Source: Bordetella petrii
GTDB lineage: Bacteria > Pseudomonadota > Gammaproteobacteria > Burkholderiales > Burkholderiaceae_B
Assembly (NCBI RefSeq): GCF_017356245.1
Contig: NZ_JAFMZZ010000001.1
Location: 3,317,294 to 3,381,293 of the forward strand
Length of the DNA: 64,000 nt
Direction of reading: 5' to 3'
This document shows, one piece after another, positions 48,634 to 57,995 of the stretch. Made by a program: the position numbers and the translations under genes. How positions within the stretch are numbered: position 1 is the stretch's first letter; every line of letters starts with the position of its first letter. The notes beneath the pieces were generated by a model. It had not been told where the DNA came from. It did no database searches and worked only from the letters and a program-made list of their open reading frames with translations.

Positions 48634-48639
48634 TATAAT
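48634..48639 (+). promoter_or_regulatory. -10 box of the gntR-acnD-prpF operon
   Basis: A perfect TATAAT lies 31 bp before the gntR ATG. No good -35 hexamer lies 16-18 bp upstream, which suggests activation or dependence on the regulator bound at the adjacent palindrome. Confidence 0.5.
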
Positions 48640-48660
48640 TTCCCCAGTCATAACGCATGA

Positions 48661-48672
48661 ATTGTCGACATG
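48661..48672 (+). promoter_or_regulatory. Second GntR operator overlapping the gntR start codon
   Basis: ATTGTCGACATG matches 10 of the 12 core bases of the palindrome at 48598-48609 and includes the ATG. Binding here would block transcription of the regulator gene itself, implying autoregulation. Confidence 0.6.
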
Positions 48673-49383
48673 GACACCAAAATCTTGACGCTGCCAGTGG
48701 CTGCCGAAGGCGAGGCCGAAACCCTGTCGGACCACGTTTTCCGCAAGATCCAGGCGGCCATCGTCAAGGGCGAAATCGCACCCGGCAGCAAAATGTCCGA
48801 GCCTGAACTCGCGCGCACGTACGGCATCAGCCGCGGGCCGCTGCGCGAGGCCATCCACCGGCTCGAAGGCCAGCGGCTGCTGGTGCGCGTGCCGCACGTG
48901 GGGGCGCGGGTCGTGTCGCTTAGCCAGCAAGAATTGTGCGAGCTGTACCAGATTCGCGAATCCCTCGAAGGCATGGCCTGCCGCCTGGCCGCCGAACGCA
49001 TGACGCCCGCCACCGCCGGCGAGCTGCGCCGCGTGCTCGAGGCGCACGAGCGCGACGAGGCCTTCCAGGCGGGGCGCGGCTACTACCTGCAGGAAGGCGA
49101 CTACGATTTCCACTACCGCATCGTGCAGGCCAGCGGCAACCAGATGCTGATCCGCCTGCTCTGCGACGAGCTCTACCAACTGGCCCGCATGTACCGCATC
49201 CAGTATTCGGCCACGCCCAACCGTCCCCGCCAGGCGTATGCCGAGCATCACCGTATCCTCGACGCCATCGCCGATGGCGACGGGGAACTGGCGGAACTCC
49301 TGATGCGCAGGCACATCCGCGCATCGCGTCTCAACATTGAACACCAGATCGCGCAGGGCAACCTGGCGCGCACCGAGGCATGA
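48670..49383 (+). CDS. GntR-family regulator, FCD type, of the methylcitrate genes
   Basis: DNA-binding regulator of 237 residues. It has an N-terminal winged helix (about 20-85, SEPELARTYGISRGPLREAIHRLEGQRLL) and an all-helical FCD effector domain (95-225) with metal-ligand-like residues (DFHYRIV, AEHHRIL). It is the first gene of the operon, with its stop overlapping the acnD ATG by 4 bases. Enteric prp genes use the sigma-54 activator PrpR; here an FCD regulator takes this place. The ligand is probably methylcitrate or a related acid (inference). Confidence 0.93.
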   Translation: MDTKILTLPVAAEGEAETLSDHVFRKIQAAIVKGEIAPGSKMSEPELARTYGISRGPLREAIHRLEGQRLLVRVPHVGARVVSLSQQELCELYQIRESLEGMACRLAAERMTPATAGELRRVLEAHERDEAFQAGRGYYLQEGDYDFHYRIVQASGNQMLIRLLCDELYQLARMYRIQYSATPNRPRQAYAEHHRILDAIADGDGELAELLMRRHIRASRLNIEHQIAQGNLARTEA

Positions 49384-51995
49384 ACACAAAATACCGCAAG
49401 CCCCTGCCGGGCACCCGCCTGGACTACTTCGATGCGCGCGCCGCCGTAGAAGCGATCGCGCCCGGTGCCTACGATGGCCTGCCTTATACATCGCGCGTGC
49501 TGGCCGAGAACCTGGTGCGCCGCTGCGATCCGGCGCTGCTCGACGACGCCCTGCGGCAACTGGTCGAGCGCCGCCGCGATCTCGATTTTCCGTGGTTTCC
49601 GGCGCGCGTGGTGTGCCACGACATCCTGGGCCAGACCGCGCTGGTGGACCTGGCCGGCCTGCGCGACGCCATTGCCGACAAGGGCGGCGACCCGGCCAAG
49701 GTAAACCCGGTGGTGCCGGTGCAATTGATCGTCGACCACTCCCTGGCGGTCGAGCACGGCGGCTTCGAGCCCGACGCCTTCCAGAAGAACCGCGCCATCG
49801 AAGACCGCCGCAACGAAGACCGCTTCCATTTCATCGAATGGACCCGGCAGGCGTTCCGCAACGTCGATGTGGTGCCGCCGGGCAACGGCATCATGCACCA
49901 GATCAACCTCGAGCGCATGTCGCCGGTCATCCACGCGCAAGACGGCGTGGCCTATCCCGACACGCTGGTGGGCACCGACAGCCACACGCCGCATGTCGAT
50001 GCGCTGGGCGTCATCGCCGTGGGCGTGGGCGGCCTGGAAGCCGAAAACGTGATGCTGGGCCGGGCCTCGTGGATGCGGCTGCCGGACATCGTCGGCGTCG
50101 AGCTCACCGGCCGCCGCCAGCCCGGCATCACCGCCACCGACATCGTGCTGACGCTGACCGAGTTCCTGCGCAAGGAACGGGTGGTGGGCGCCTACCTGGA
50201 ATTCTTCGGCGCGGGCGCGTCCAGCCTCACCCTGGGCGACCGCGCCACCATTTCCAACATGGCGCCGGAATACGGCGCCACCGCCGCGATGTTCTCCATC
50301 GACGGCCAGACCATCGACTACCTGAAGCTCACCGGCCGTGACGATGCGCAGGTCAAGCTGGTGGAAACCTACGCCCGCGCCGCCGGGTTGTGGTCCGACA
50401 CCCTGAAGAACGCCCAGTACGAGCGCGTGCTGCGGTTCGACCTGTCCAGCGTGGTGCGCACGCTGGCCGGTCCGTCCAATCCGCATCGCCGCCTGCCCGT
50501 GGCCGACCTGGCCGGGCGCGGCATCGCCGGCCCGGCCGAAGTCCAGCCCGGCCTGATGCCCGATGGCGCCGTCATCATCGCCGCCATCACCAGCTGCACC
50601 AATACCAGCAATCCCCGTAACGTCATCGCCGCCGGCTTGCTGGCGCGCAACGCCAACCGCGCCGGCCTGGCCCGCAAGCCCTGGGTGAAAACCTCGCTGG
50701 CGCCCGGCTCCAAGACCGTGGCCCTGTACCTGGACGAAGCCGGCCTGACGGCCGAACTCGAACAGCTGGGCTTCGGCGTGGTGGCGTTCGCCTGTACCAC
50801 CTGCAACGGCATGTCGGGCGCGCTGGATCCGGCCATCCAGCAGGAAATCATCGACCGCGACCTCTATTCCACCGCCGTGCTGTCGGGCAACCGCAATTTC
50901 GACGGGCGCATCCATCCCTACGCCAAGCAGGCTTTCCTGGCGTCGCCGCCGCTGGTGGTGGCCTATGCCATCGCCGGCACCATCCGCTTCGACATCGAGC
51001 AGGACGTGCTGGGCACCGACGCCGGCGGCAAGCCGATCCGCCTGAAAGACATCTGGCCCAGCGACGAAGAAATCGACGCGGTGGTGCAGGCGGCGGTCAA
51101 GCCGGAGCAGTTCCGCAAGGTCTACGAGCCCGTGTTCGGCATCCGCGACCAGCGCCGCGAAACCGCCAGCCCGCTGTACGAATGGCGCGCCGCCAGCACG
51201 TACATCCGGCGCCCGCCGTACTGGGAAGGCGCGCTGGCCGGCGAGCGCACGATGCGCGGCATGCGCGCGCTGGCGGTGCTGGGCGACAACATCACCACCG
51301 ACCATCTTTCGCCGTCCAACGCCATCCTGCCCGACAGCGCGGCCGGCGAATACCTGGCGAAAATGGGCCTGCCCGAAGAAGACTTCAACTCGTACGCCAC
51401 CCACCGCGGCGACCACCTGACCGCGCAGCGCGCCACCTTCGCCAACCCCAAGCTGTACAACGAAATGGTGCGCAACGACGACGGCAGCGTGCGGCAGGGT
51501 TCGCTGGCGCGCGTCGAGCCCGAAGGCAAAGTCATGCGCATGTGGGAAGCCATCGAAACCTACATGCAGCGCAAGCAGCCGCTCATCATCGTGGCGGGCG
51601 CCGACTACGGCCAGGGCTCCTCGCGCGACTGGGCCGCCAAGGGCGTGCGGCTGGCCGGCGTGGAAGTCATCGTTGCCGAGGGCTTCGAGCGCATCCACCG
51701 CACCAACCTGCTCGGCATGGGCGTGCTGCCGCTGGAATTCAAGCCCGGCACCAACCGCGTCACGCTCGAACTGGACGGCACCGAGACCTACGACGTGGTC
51801 GGCGAGCGCCAGCCGCGCGCCGACCTGACGCTGGTCGTGCACCGCCGCAACGGGCAGACGGTGCAGGTGCCCGTCACCTGCCGCCTGGACACGGCCGAAG
51901 AAGTGTCCATCTACGAAGCCGGCGGCGTGCTGCAGCGTTTTGCGCAAGACTTCCTCGAAGCCGAGTCCGCGCAAACCGCCCGCCGCGCCAGCTGA
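49380..51995 (+). CDS. acnD: Fe/S-dependent 2-methylcitrate/2-methylisocitrate dehydratase AcnD
   Basis: Aconitase-type enzyme that dehydrates 2-methylcitrate to the trans isomer of 2-methylaconitate, which PrpF then isomerises. The 871 residues include substrate segments VGTDSHTPHVDALG and DHLSPSNAIL. The cluster cysteines are in SCTNTSNP and ACTTCNG, and the swivel domain has GADYGQGSSRDWAAKG. The length and the prpF neighbour separate it from AcnA. It lies in the operon of its regulator. Confidence 0.97.
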   Translation: MNTKYRKPLPGTRLDYFDARAAVEAIAPGAYDGLPYTSRVLAENLVRRCDPALLDDALRQLVERRRDLDFPWFPARVVCHDILGQTALVDLAGLRDAIADKGGDPAKVNPVVPVQLIVDHSLAVEHGGFEPDAFQKNRAIEDRRNEDRFHFIEWTRQAFRNVDVVPPGNGIMHQINLERMSPVIHAQDGVAYPDTLVGTDSHTPHVDALGVIAVGVGGLEAENVMLGRASWMRLPDIVGVELTGRRQPGITATDIVLTLTEFLRKERVVGAYLEFFGAGASSLTLGDRATISNMAPEYGATAAMFSIDGQTIDYLKLTGRDDAQVKLVETYARAAGLWSDTLKNAQYERVLRFDLSSVVRTLAGPSNPHRRLPVADLAGRGIAGPAEVQPGLMPDGAVIIAAITSCTNTSNPRNVIAAGLLARNANRAGLARKPWVKTSLAPGSKTVALYLDEAGLTAELEQLGFGVVAFACTTCNGMSGALDPAIQQEIIDRDLYSTAVLSGNRNFDGRIHPYAKQAFLASPPLVVAYAIAGTIRFDIEQDVLGTDAGGKPIRLKDIWPSDEEIDAVVQAAVKPEQFRKVYEPVFGIRDQRRETASPLYEWRAASTYIRRPPYWEGALAGERTMRGMRALAVLGDNITTDHLSPSNAILPDSAAGEYLAKMGLPEEDFNSYATHRGDHLTAQRATFANPKLYNEMVRNDDGSVRQGSLARVEPEGKVMRMWEAIETYMQRKQPLIIVAGADYGQGSSRDWAAKGVRLAGVEVIVAEGFERIHRTNLLGMGVLPLEFKPGTNRVTLELDGTETYDVVGERQPRADLTLVVHRRNGQTVQVPVTCRLDTAEEVSIYEAGGVLQRFAQDFLEAESAQTARRAS

Positions 51996-52068
51996 TTTTC
52001 CATACAGCCGGGGCGTCCGCCGGGCGCCCCGCGTTTTTTCTCGATACTCCGTTTTCCAGGACAGCATC

Positions 52069-53250
52069 ATGGCCCATGCACCCCAGATCAGGATTCCCGC
52101 CACCTACATGCGCGGGGGCACCAGCAAAGGCGTGTTCTTCAAGCTGGCCGACCTGCCCCAGGCGGCCCAGGTACCCGGCCCCGAGCGCGACGCGCTGCTG
52201 CTGCGCGTGATCGGCAGCCCGGACCCCTACGGCAAGCAGATCGACGGCATGGGCGCGGCCACTTCCAGCACCAGCAAGACGGTCATCCTGGCCAAGAGCA
52301 GCCGGCCCGACCACGACGTCGACTACCTGTTCGGCCAGGTGTCCATCGACCAGCCTTTTGTCGACTGGAGCGGCAATTGCGGCAACCTGTCGGCCGCCGT
52401 CGGCCCCTTCGCCATCGCCAACGGCCTGGTCGACCCGCAGCGGGTGCCTGCTGACGGCATCGCCATCGTGCGGATCTGGCAGGCCAATATCGGCAAGACC
52501 ATCATCGCCCACGTGCCCATGACCGGCGGGGCCGTGCAGGAAACCGGCGATTTCGAGCTCGACGGCGTCACTTTCCCGGCCGCCGAGGTGCAGATCGAAT
52601 TCATGGATCCGGCCGACGAAGGAGACGCGGGCGGCTCGATGTTTCCCACCGGCAACCTGGTCGACGAACTCGAAGTGCCGGGCGTGGGCACCTTCAAGGC
52701 CACCTTCATCAATTCCGGCATCCCCACCATTTTTCTGGAAGCGGCGGCGCTGGGCTACACCGGCACCGAACTGCAGGACGATATCAACGGCGACGCCGCC
52801 GCGCTGGCGCGCTTCGAAACCATCCGCGCCCATGGCGCGCTGCGCATGGGCCTGATCGGTTCGCTGGAAGAGGCTGCCAGCCGCCAGCACACGCCCAAGG
52901 TGGCCTTCGTGGCCGGGCCGGCCGACTACACCGCATCCAGCGGCAAGCGGATCGGCGCCGGCGATGTCGACCTGCTGGTGCGGGCGCTGTCGATGGGCAA
53001 GCTGCACCACGCCATGATGGGCACGGCTTCGGTCGCCATCGCCACGGCGGCCGCAGTGCCCGGCACCCTGGTGAACCTGGCCGCAGGCGGCGGCGAGCGT
53101 GACGGCGTGCGCTTCGGGCACCCGTCAGGCACGCTGCGCGTGGGCGCGCAGGCCCGCCAGGTCGACGGCGAATGGACGGTGACCAAGGCCGTCATGTCGC
53201 GCAGCGCCCGCGTGCTGATGGAAGGCTGGGTGCGCGTGCCTGGCCGGTGA
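52069..53250 (+). CDS. prpF: 2-methylaconitate cis-trans isomerase PrpF
   Basis: Isomerises the product of AcnD to 2-methyl-cis-aconitate. The 393 residues have a diaminopimelate-epimerase-like fold, with family segments TYMRGGTSKGVFF, DWSGNCGNLSAAVGPFA (active-site Cys) and FINSGIPTIF. It follows acnD by 73 bp. The ATG at 52069 was chosen over the upstream frame because that part overlaps the acnD end out of phase. Confidence 0.96.
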   Translation: MAHAPQIRIPATYMRGGTSKGVFFKLADLPQAAQVPGPERDALLLRVIGSPDPYGKQIDGMGAATSSTSKTVILAKSSRPDHDVDYLFGQVSIDQPFVDWSGNCGNLSAAVGPFAIANGLVDPQRVPADGIAIVRIWQANIGKTIIAHVPMTGGAVQETGDFELDGVTFPAAEVQIEFMDPADEGDAGGSMFPTGNLVDELEVPGVGTFKATFINSGIPTIFLEAAALGYTGTELQDDINGDAAALARFETIRAHGALRMGLIGSLEEAASRQHTPKVAFVAGPADYTASSGKRIGAGDVDLLVRALSMGKLHHAMMGTASVAIATAAAVPGTLVNLAAGGGERDGVRFGHPSGTLRVGAQARQVDGEWTVTKAVMSRSARVLMEGWVRVPGR

Positions 53251-53269
53251 ACGCAGTGCCGGCATGCCC

Positions 53270-53361
53270 AGGTGTCAGGCTCCCGGCAGGGTGCCTGACA
53301 CCGCACGACTGAGACAGCCTTTGCCCACTTCGACGTCTGACACCTGTGGAGTCAGACACCT
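53270..53361. repeat. Double-hairpin intergenic element (family A), copy at prpF/prpC junction
   Basis: A 92-bp copy in the same orientation as the one at 18946. The first hairpin is 3 bp longer and uses GGTGTCAGGC / GCCTGACACC, and the second uses GTCTGAC / GTCAGAC. It lies between convergent prpF and prpC, next to a strong intrinsic terminator. Confidence 0.85.
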
Positions 53362-53381
53362 GCGAACTACACCGGCAAGCC

Positions 53382-53413
53382 AAAAAAAAGCCTGGGCGCG
53401 AGCCCAGGCTTTT
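53382..53413. terminator. Bidirectional intrinsic terminator between prpF and prpC
   Basis: A perfect 9-bp stem AGCCTGGGC / GCCCAGGCT with a GCGA tetraloop (53389-53410) is preceded by eight A residues and followed by TTTT. It can therefore stop transcripts from both sides; the leftward (prpC) direction has the longer T run. Confidence 0.85.
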
Positions 53414-53435
53414 GCATGTGCTTGCCTGCCGGCGC

Positions 53436-54632
53436 TTACTTGCGCTTTTCCAGGGGCACGTATTTCTGGTCTTCGGGGCCCACGTAGTTGGCGGTGGGGC
53501 GGATGATCTTGTTGTCGACGCGCTGTTCGATGATGTGCGCCGACCAGCCCGCGGTGCGCGCGATGACGAACAGCGGGGTGAACATCGCGGTGGGCACGCC
53601 CATCATGTGATAGCTGACGGCCGAGAACCAGTCCAGGTTGGGGAACATCTTCTTCACGTCCCACATCACGGTTTCCAGGCGTTCGGCGATGTCGAACATC
53701 TTGGTGCTGCCGGCCTTCTTCGACAGCTTGTGCGCGACTTCCTTGATGACCTTGTTGCGCGGGTCGGACACCGTGTATACCGGATGGCCGAAGCCGATGA
53801 TGACCTCTTTGGCCTCGACGCGGCGCCGGATGTCGGCCTCGGCTTCGTCGGGGCTGTCGTAGCGCTTCTGCACTTCGAAGGCCACTTCGTTGGCGCCGCC
53901 GTGCTTGGGCCCGCGCAGCGCCCCGATGGCGCCGGTAACGGCCGAATAGATGTCGGAACCGGTGCCGGCAATGACGCGGCCGGTGAAGGTCGATGCGTTG
54001 AATTCGTGCTCGGCGTACAGGATCAGCGAGGTGTGCATGGCGCGCACCCAGTCGTCGGACGGCTTCTTGCCGTGCAGCAGGTGCAGGAAGTGGCCGCCGA
54101 TGCTGTCGTCGTCGGTTTGCACGTCGATGACGCGGCCGTTGTGGCTGTAGTGATACCAGTACAGCAGCGCCGAGCCCAGGTTGGCCATCAGGCGGTCGGC
54201 GATGTCGCGCGCGTCGGGGATGTTGTGGTCGTCTTTTTCGGGCAGCACGCAGCCCAGCACGGATACGGCCGTGCGCATCACGTCCATAGGGTGGCTGGCG
54301 GCGGGCAGGCATTCCAGGGCGTCCTGCAGCTGGGCCGGCAGGCCGCGCATCGAGCGCAGCTTTTCTTTGTAGGCTTTCAGTTCGGCCTTGGTGGGCAGCT
54401 TGCCGTGCACCAGCAGGTGGGCGATTTCTTCGAACTCGGCGGTGCCGGCGAAATCCAGGATGTCATAGCCGCGGTAGTGCAGGTCGTTGCCGGTGCGGCC
54501 GACCGTGCACAGGGCCGTGTTGCCGGCCACCACGCCGGACAGCGCCACGGATTTCTTGGGCTTGAACCCGGCCTTTTCCTCGGTGGGCGCACTTGCTTTC
54601 TTGGCGGCCGGCTTCTTTTGCGAGGTGCTCAT
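53436..54632 (-). CDS. prpC: 2-methylcitrate synthase
   Basis: Condenses propionyl-CoA with oxaloacetate to 2-methylcitrate. The 398 residues have a citrate-synthase fold with [40 protein letters not shown] cut across the active-site His, and [13 protein letters not shown]. The N-terminus carries a Lys/Ala-rich leader (about 30 residues) that is longer than usual. AAGGAG precedes the ATG. It is the second gene after prpB on the minus strand, with a terminator downstream. Confidence 0.96.
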   Translation of the reverse strand: MSTSQKKPAAKKASAPTEEKAGFKPKKSVALSGVVAGNTALCTVGRTGNDLHYRGYDILDFAGTAEFEEIAHLLVHGKLPTKAELKAYKEKLRSMRGLPAQLQDALECLPAASHPMDVMRTAVSVLGCVLPEKDDHNIPDARDIADRLMANLGSALLYWYHYSHNGRVIDVQTDDDSIGGHFLHLLHGKKPSDDWVRAMHTSLILYAEHEFNASTFTGRVIAGTGSDIYSAVTGAIGALRGPKHGGANEVAFEVQKRYDSPDEAEADIRRRVEAKEVIIGFGHPVYTVSDPRNKVIKEVAHKLSKKAGSTKMFDIAERLETVMWDVKKMFPNLDWFSAVSYHMMGVPTAMFTPLFVIARTAGWSAHIIEQRVDNKIIRPTANYVGPEDQKYVPLEKRK

Positions 54633-54694
54633 GTCTCTGACTCCTTGCCCGTCGGGGCGTAGATGGGGCGTAAACAAAAAACAGGAATGCGGGC

Positions 54695-55588
54695 CTACTT
54701 GCCTTTGCCCTGCTGGAACAGCGCATCCAGCTGCGATTCGAAAGCGTGGTAGCCGATGCGGTCGTAGAGTTCGTCGCGGGTCTGCATGGTGTCCAGCACG
54801 TTTTTCTGGTGGCCGTCGCGGCGGATGGCCTGGTAGACGTTTTCGGCGGCCTTGTTCATGGCGCGGAAGGCCGACAGCGGATACAGCACCATGGCCACGC
54901 CCACGCTGCCCAGCTCTTCCACCGAGAACAGCGGCGTCTTGCCGAACTCGGTAATGTTGGCCAGTACCGGCACCTTGACGGCCTTGGCGAAGCGGTCGTA
55001 GGTGGGCAGGTCGTAGGCGGCTTCGGCGAAGATGGCGTCGGCGCCGGCTTCCACGCAGGCCAGCGCGCGCTCGATGGCGGCATCGACGCCGTGCGAGGCG
55101 ATGGCGTCGGTGCGGGCGATCAGGTAGAAGTCGGAGTCGGTGCGCGCGTCGGCCGCGGCCTTGACGCGGTCGGCCATTTCTTCGGTGCTGACGATTTCCT
55201 TGCCCGGCCGGTGGCCGCAGCGCTTGGCGCCGACCTGGTCTTCGATGTGGCAGGCGGCCGCGCCGAACTTGATCAGGCTTTTCACGGTGCGCGCAATGTT
55301 GAACGCCGACGGGCCGAAGCCGGTGTCGATGTCGACCAGCAGCGGCACGTCGCACACGTCGGTAATGCGGCGCACGTCGGTCAGCACGTCGTCGAGCGTG
55401 TTGATGCCCAGGTCGGGCAGGCCCAGCGAACCCGCCGCCACGCCGCCGCCCGACAGATAAATGGCGCGGTATCCGGCGCGCTTGGCCAGCAGGGCATGGT
55501 TGGCGTTGATGGCGCCGATGATCTGCAGGGGACTTTCTTCGGCCAGCGCCTGGCGGAAGAGGGCGCCGGGAGAGGCGGGTCGGGTCAT
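54695..55588 (-). CDS. prpB: 2-methylisocitrate lyase
   Basis: Cleaves 2-methylisocitrate to pyruvate and succinate, the final step of the cycle. The 297 residues are a (beta/alpha)8 enzyme with the catalytic loop KRCGHRPGK (Cys in the KKCGH-type motif) and Mg ligands in DIDTGFG and IEDQ. The start at 55588 has GGAGA seven bases upstream. It is first in the prpB-prpC operon; the region upstream up to mdh shows no clear promoter boxes. Confidence 0.96.
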   Translation of the reverse strand: MTRPASPGALFRQALAEESPLQIIGAINANHALLAKRAGYRAIYLSGGGVAAGSLGLPDLGINTLDDVLTDVRRITDVCDVPLLVDIDTGFGPSAFNIARTVKSLIKFGAAACHIEDQVGAKRCGHRPGKEIVSTEEMADRVKAAADARTDSDFYLIARTDAIASHGVDAAIERALACVEAGADAIFAEAAYDLPTYDRFAKAVKVPVLANITEFGKTPLFSVEELGSVGVAMVLYPLSAFRAMNKAAENVYQAIRRDGHQKNVLDTMQTRDELYDRIGYHAFESQLDALFQQGKGK

Positions 55589-55723
55589 GGGCGAGTCTCC
55601 GTGGAAGGCACGGGGCGCTCGCTCAGGCGCCCAGGCCAGATTGATATAGCGGCAACGAGGACAGTTCAGTTGTTCAAAGCGGCGCCACAGCACTCACGCC
55701 GCATGAACCAGGCGCCCCGCAAG

Positions 55724-55800
55724 CGGGGACGCGCGGATCCGGCTTCGCCGGTCCGCGGCGTCGCCCCCTTGAGGAGAAGCGCGCAGCGCTTCCGGGGCGG
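55724..55800. repeat. Hairpin-rich dispersed repeat, family B, copy 2
   Basis: A 77-bp sequence about 80% identical to 5019-5101, again with CCGGC-TTC-GCCGG and AGCGC-GCA-GCGCT hairpins. It ends 6 bp from the mdh stop codon, in the same orientation to the gene as the copy after gspF. It occupies most of the 218-bp gap between mdh and prpB. Confidence 0.8.
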
Positions 55801-55806
55801 GTCACA

Positions 55807-56796
55807 CTATTTCAGCAGGTCTTTCACGCCGTCGCGCTCTTCGAGCAGCTCTTTCAGCGTGAAGTCGAGGCGTTCGCGCGAGAAGGCGTCGATTTCCAGG
55901 CCTTCGATGCGTTTGTATTCGCCGTTTTCGGTGGTGACCGGCACGCCGTAGATGATGCCTTCGGGGATGCCGTAGGAGCCATCGGACGGAATGCCCATGG
56001 TGACCCACTTGCCGTTGCTGCCCAGCACCCAGTCGCGCACGTGGTCGATGGCGGCGTTGGCGGCCGAGGCGGCCGACGACAGGCCGCGCGCTTCGATGAT
56101 GGCGGCGCCGCGCTTGCCCACGGTGGGGATGAACGTATCGCGGTTCCAGGCGTCGTCGTTGATCAGCTTGGACAGGCTCTGGCCGCCGACGGTGGCGAAG
56201 CGGTAGTCGGGGTACATGGTGGGCGAGTGGTTGCCCCACACGACCAGCTTTTCGATGTCGGCCACGGGCTTGCCGGACTTGGCGGCCAGTTGCGACAGCG
56301 CGCGGTTGTGGTCCAGGCGCAGCATGGCGGTGAAGTTCTTGGCGGGCAGGTCGGGCGCCGACTTCATGGCGATGTAGGCGTTGGTGTTGGCGGGGTTGCC
56401 CACCACCAGCACCTTGACGTTGCGGCTGGCCACGTCGTTCAGGGCCTTGCCCTGGGCCGTGAAGATCTGGGCGTTGACGCTGAGCAGGTCTTTGCGTTCC
56501 ATGCCGGGGCCGCGCGGGCGGGCGCCCACCAGCAGGGCGACGTCGGCGTCTTTGAAGGCGGTGCGCGGATCGCTGTGGGCGGTGATTTCCTGCAGCAGCG
56601 GGAAGGCGCAGTCATCCAGTTCCATGATGACGCCCTTCAGGGCCTTTTGCGCTTTTTCGTCGGGGATTTCCAGCAGTTGCAGAATGACCGGCTGGTCTTT
56701 GCCCAGCATCTCGCCGGAGGCGATGCGAAACAGAAGGGCGTAACCGATTTGGCCGGCGGCGCCGGTGACGGCGACACGCATGGCGGGCTTGGACAT
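55807..56796 (-). CDS. mdh: Malate dehydrogenase
   Basis: Oxidises malate to oxaloacetate with NAD+. The 329 residues belong to the cytosolic-type MDH group: the Rossmann site [22 protein letters not shown], substrate Arg loop [15 protein letters not shown], and catalytic His in [12 protein letters not shown]. Oxaloacetate from this enzyme is used both by citrate synthase and by methylcitrate synthase, encoded on either side. It is divergent from a GntR gene, with palindromic sites in between. Confidence 0.98.
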   Translation of the reverse strand: MSKPAMRVAVTGAAGQIGYALLFRIASGEMLGKDQPVILQLLEIPDEKAQKALKGVIMELDDCAFPLLQEITAHSDPRTAFKDADVALLVGARPRGPGMERKDLLSVNAQIFTAQGKALNDVASRNVKVLVVGNPANTNAYIAMKSAPDLPAKNFTAMLRLDHNRALSQLAAKSGKPVADIEKLVVWGNHSPTMYPDYRFATVGGQSLSKLINDDAWNRDTFIPTVGKRGAAIIEARGLSSAASAANAAIDHVRDWVLGSNGKWVTMGIPSDGSYGIPEGIIYGVPVTTENGEYKRIEGLEIDAFSRERLDFTLKELLEERDGVKDLLK

Positions 56797-56915
56797 GAAG
56801 GTTCTCCGTAATGAGTTCGGTGAGACAAAAATCTCGCCAATCAGTGTAATCGCTGGGCACGCTCGGGCGTGCCGCCGGACAGCCGGCAGGTAGCTTTGAA
56901 TCCTAGATGGAATTT

Positions 56916-56925
56916 ACGTATACGT
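56916..56925. promoter_or_regulatory. ACGTATACGT palindrome in the mdh/gntR region
   Basis: A 10-bp perfect palindrome lies 8 bp left of the longer operator at 56933. AT-centred dyads of this kind are typical GntR sites. It may be a second site for the adjacent regulator or for another factor acting on mdh. Confidence 0.45.
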
Positions 56926-56932
56926 CAATCGC

Positions 56933-56958
56933 TCTTATATCTTATATAAGACATAAGA
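56933..56958. promoter_or_regulatory. 26-bp near-perfect palindromic operator, probable UTRA-GntR site
   Basis: Twelve of thirteen base pairs are symmetric around the core TCTTATATAAGA (56940-56951), with outer TCTTAT and ATAAGA half-sites, so the unit TCTTAT occurs twice on each side. It lies 32 bp before the first possible ATG of the GntR gene and 137 bp before mdh, a position fit for control of both. Confidence 0.75.
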
Positions 56959-56989
56959 CGTTGGACAACGCCAGCCGCGTTATGCCACA

Positions 56990-57874
56990 ATGATGCGTTT
57001 GCCCGGTACGCCCGTCCGCAGCGCGGACGCCATGGCAGCGCCAGCGCCGTTTCGCGCGGGCCGCGCCGCCGAACAAGCACATACAACGACTTCCATGGCA
57101 GACCCCAGGCCCGATCCCGCACCACGCCATCGCGCCGCCCGCACGGCGGGCGAAGGGGCCGCTTTCAGTCCGCTTTACCGCCAGATCAAGGGCCTGCTGG
57201 TGCAGAGCCTCGAGCGCGGCGAATGGAAGCCCGGCGAACTCATCCCCAGCGAAATCGACCTGGCGGCCCGTTTCCAGGTCAGCCAGGGCACGGTGCGCAA
57301 GGCGGTCGATGAGCTGGCCGCCGAACACCTCTTGCTGCGCCGGCAGGGCAAGGGCACCTTCGTGGCCACGCACCACGAGGCGCGCGTGCGCTACCGCTTC
57401 CTGCGCCTGGCCGCCGACGAAGAAGGCGAGGGCGGGCGCGCCGAAAGCCGCATCCTCGAATGCCGGCGCCTGCGCGCGCCGGCCGAGATCGCCCGCGCGC
57501 TCGAACTGCGCGCCGGCGAAACGGTGGTCACCATCCGCCGCCAGTTGTCCATGAACCACCGGCCCACTGTCATCGACGACATCTGGCTGCCCGGTTCGCT
57601 GTTTCGCAGCCTGACCCTCGAATTGCTGGCCGCCAACAAGGCGCCGCTGTATGGCCTGTTTGAAACCGAATTCGGCGTCAGCATGGTGCGCGCCGACGAA
57701 AAGCTGCGCGCCGTCGCGGCCCCGGTCGAAATCGCCGGCCTGCTGGGCGTGGAGCCCGGCGCGCCGCTGCTGCAGGTCGACCGCGTGTCCTATACCTACG
57801 GCGACCGGCCGGTAGAGATCCGCCGCGGCCTCTACCTCACCGATCGATACCACTACCGCAATAGCCTGAATTGA
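56990..57874 (+). CDS. GntR-family regulator with UTRA domain
   Basis: Regulator of up to 294 residues. A winged helix-turn-helix (about 58-125 from the first ATG, PSEIDLAARFQVSQGTVRKAVDELAAEHLL) is followed by a UTRA ligand domain (140-290). It lies between mdh and the sdh operon, so control of TCA-cycle genes is likely; the ligand is unknown. The start is uncertain: ATGs at 56990, 56993, 57032 and 57095 all lack a good ribosome site, and the last would leave a typical 22-residue leader before the DNA-binding domain. Confidence 0.88.
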   Translation: MMRLPGTPVRSADAMAAPAPFRAGRAAEQAHTTTSMADPRPDPAPRHRAARTAGEGAAFSPLYRQIKGLLVQSLERGEWKPGELIPSEIDLAARFQVSQGTVRKAVDELAAEHLLLRRQGKGTFVATHHEARVRYRFLRLAADEEGEGGRAESRILECRRLRAPAEIARALELRAGETVVTIRRQLSMNHRPTVIDDIWLPGSLFRSLTLELLAANKAPLYGLFETEFGVSMVRADEKLRAVAAPVEIAGLLGVEPGAPLLQVDRVSYTYGDRPVEIRRGLYLTDRYHYRNSLN

Positions 57875-57893
57875 TGAGCTTTTTTCCTACGAT

Positions 57894-57923
57894 TTGATAC
57901 CAACCCGTTCTCTGGGCGAAAAT
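57894..57923 (+). promoter_or_regulatory. Candidate sdhCDAB promoter
   Basis: TTGATA (57894-57899) and GAAAAT (57918-57923) are separated by 18 bp, in the 121-bp gap before sdhC. The -10 match is moderate. No terminator separates this gap clearly from the gntR gene, so read-through is also possible. Confidence 0.35.
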
Positions 57924-57995
57924 AACGCGTTTGCCTGCAAGGGCGAATCCAATTTCGCTGTCACGAATCCCTAGCACCGTAACACCGAGGCCGTC

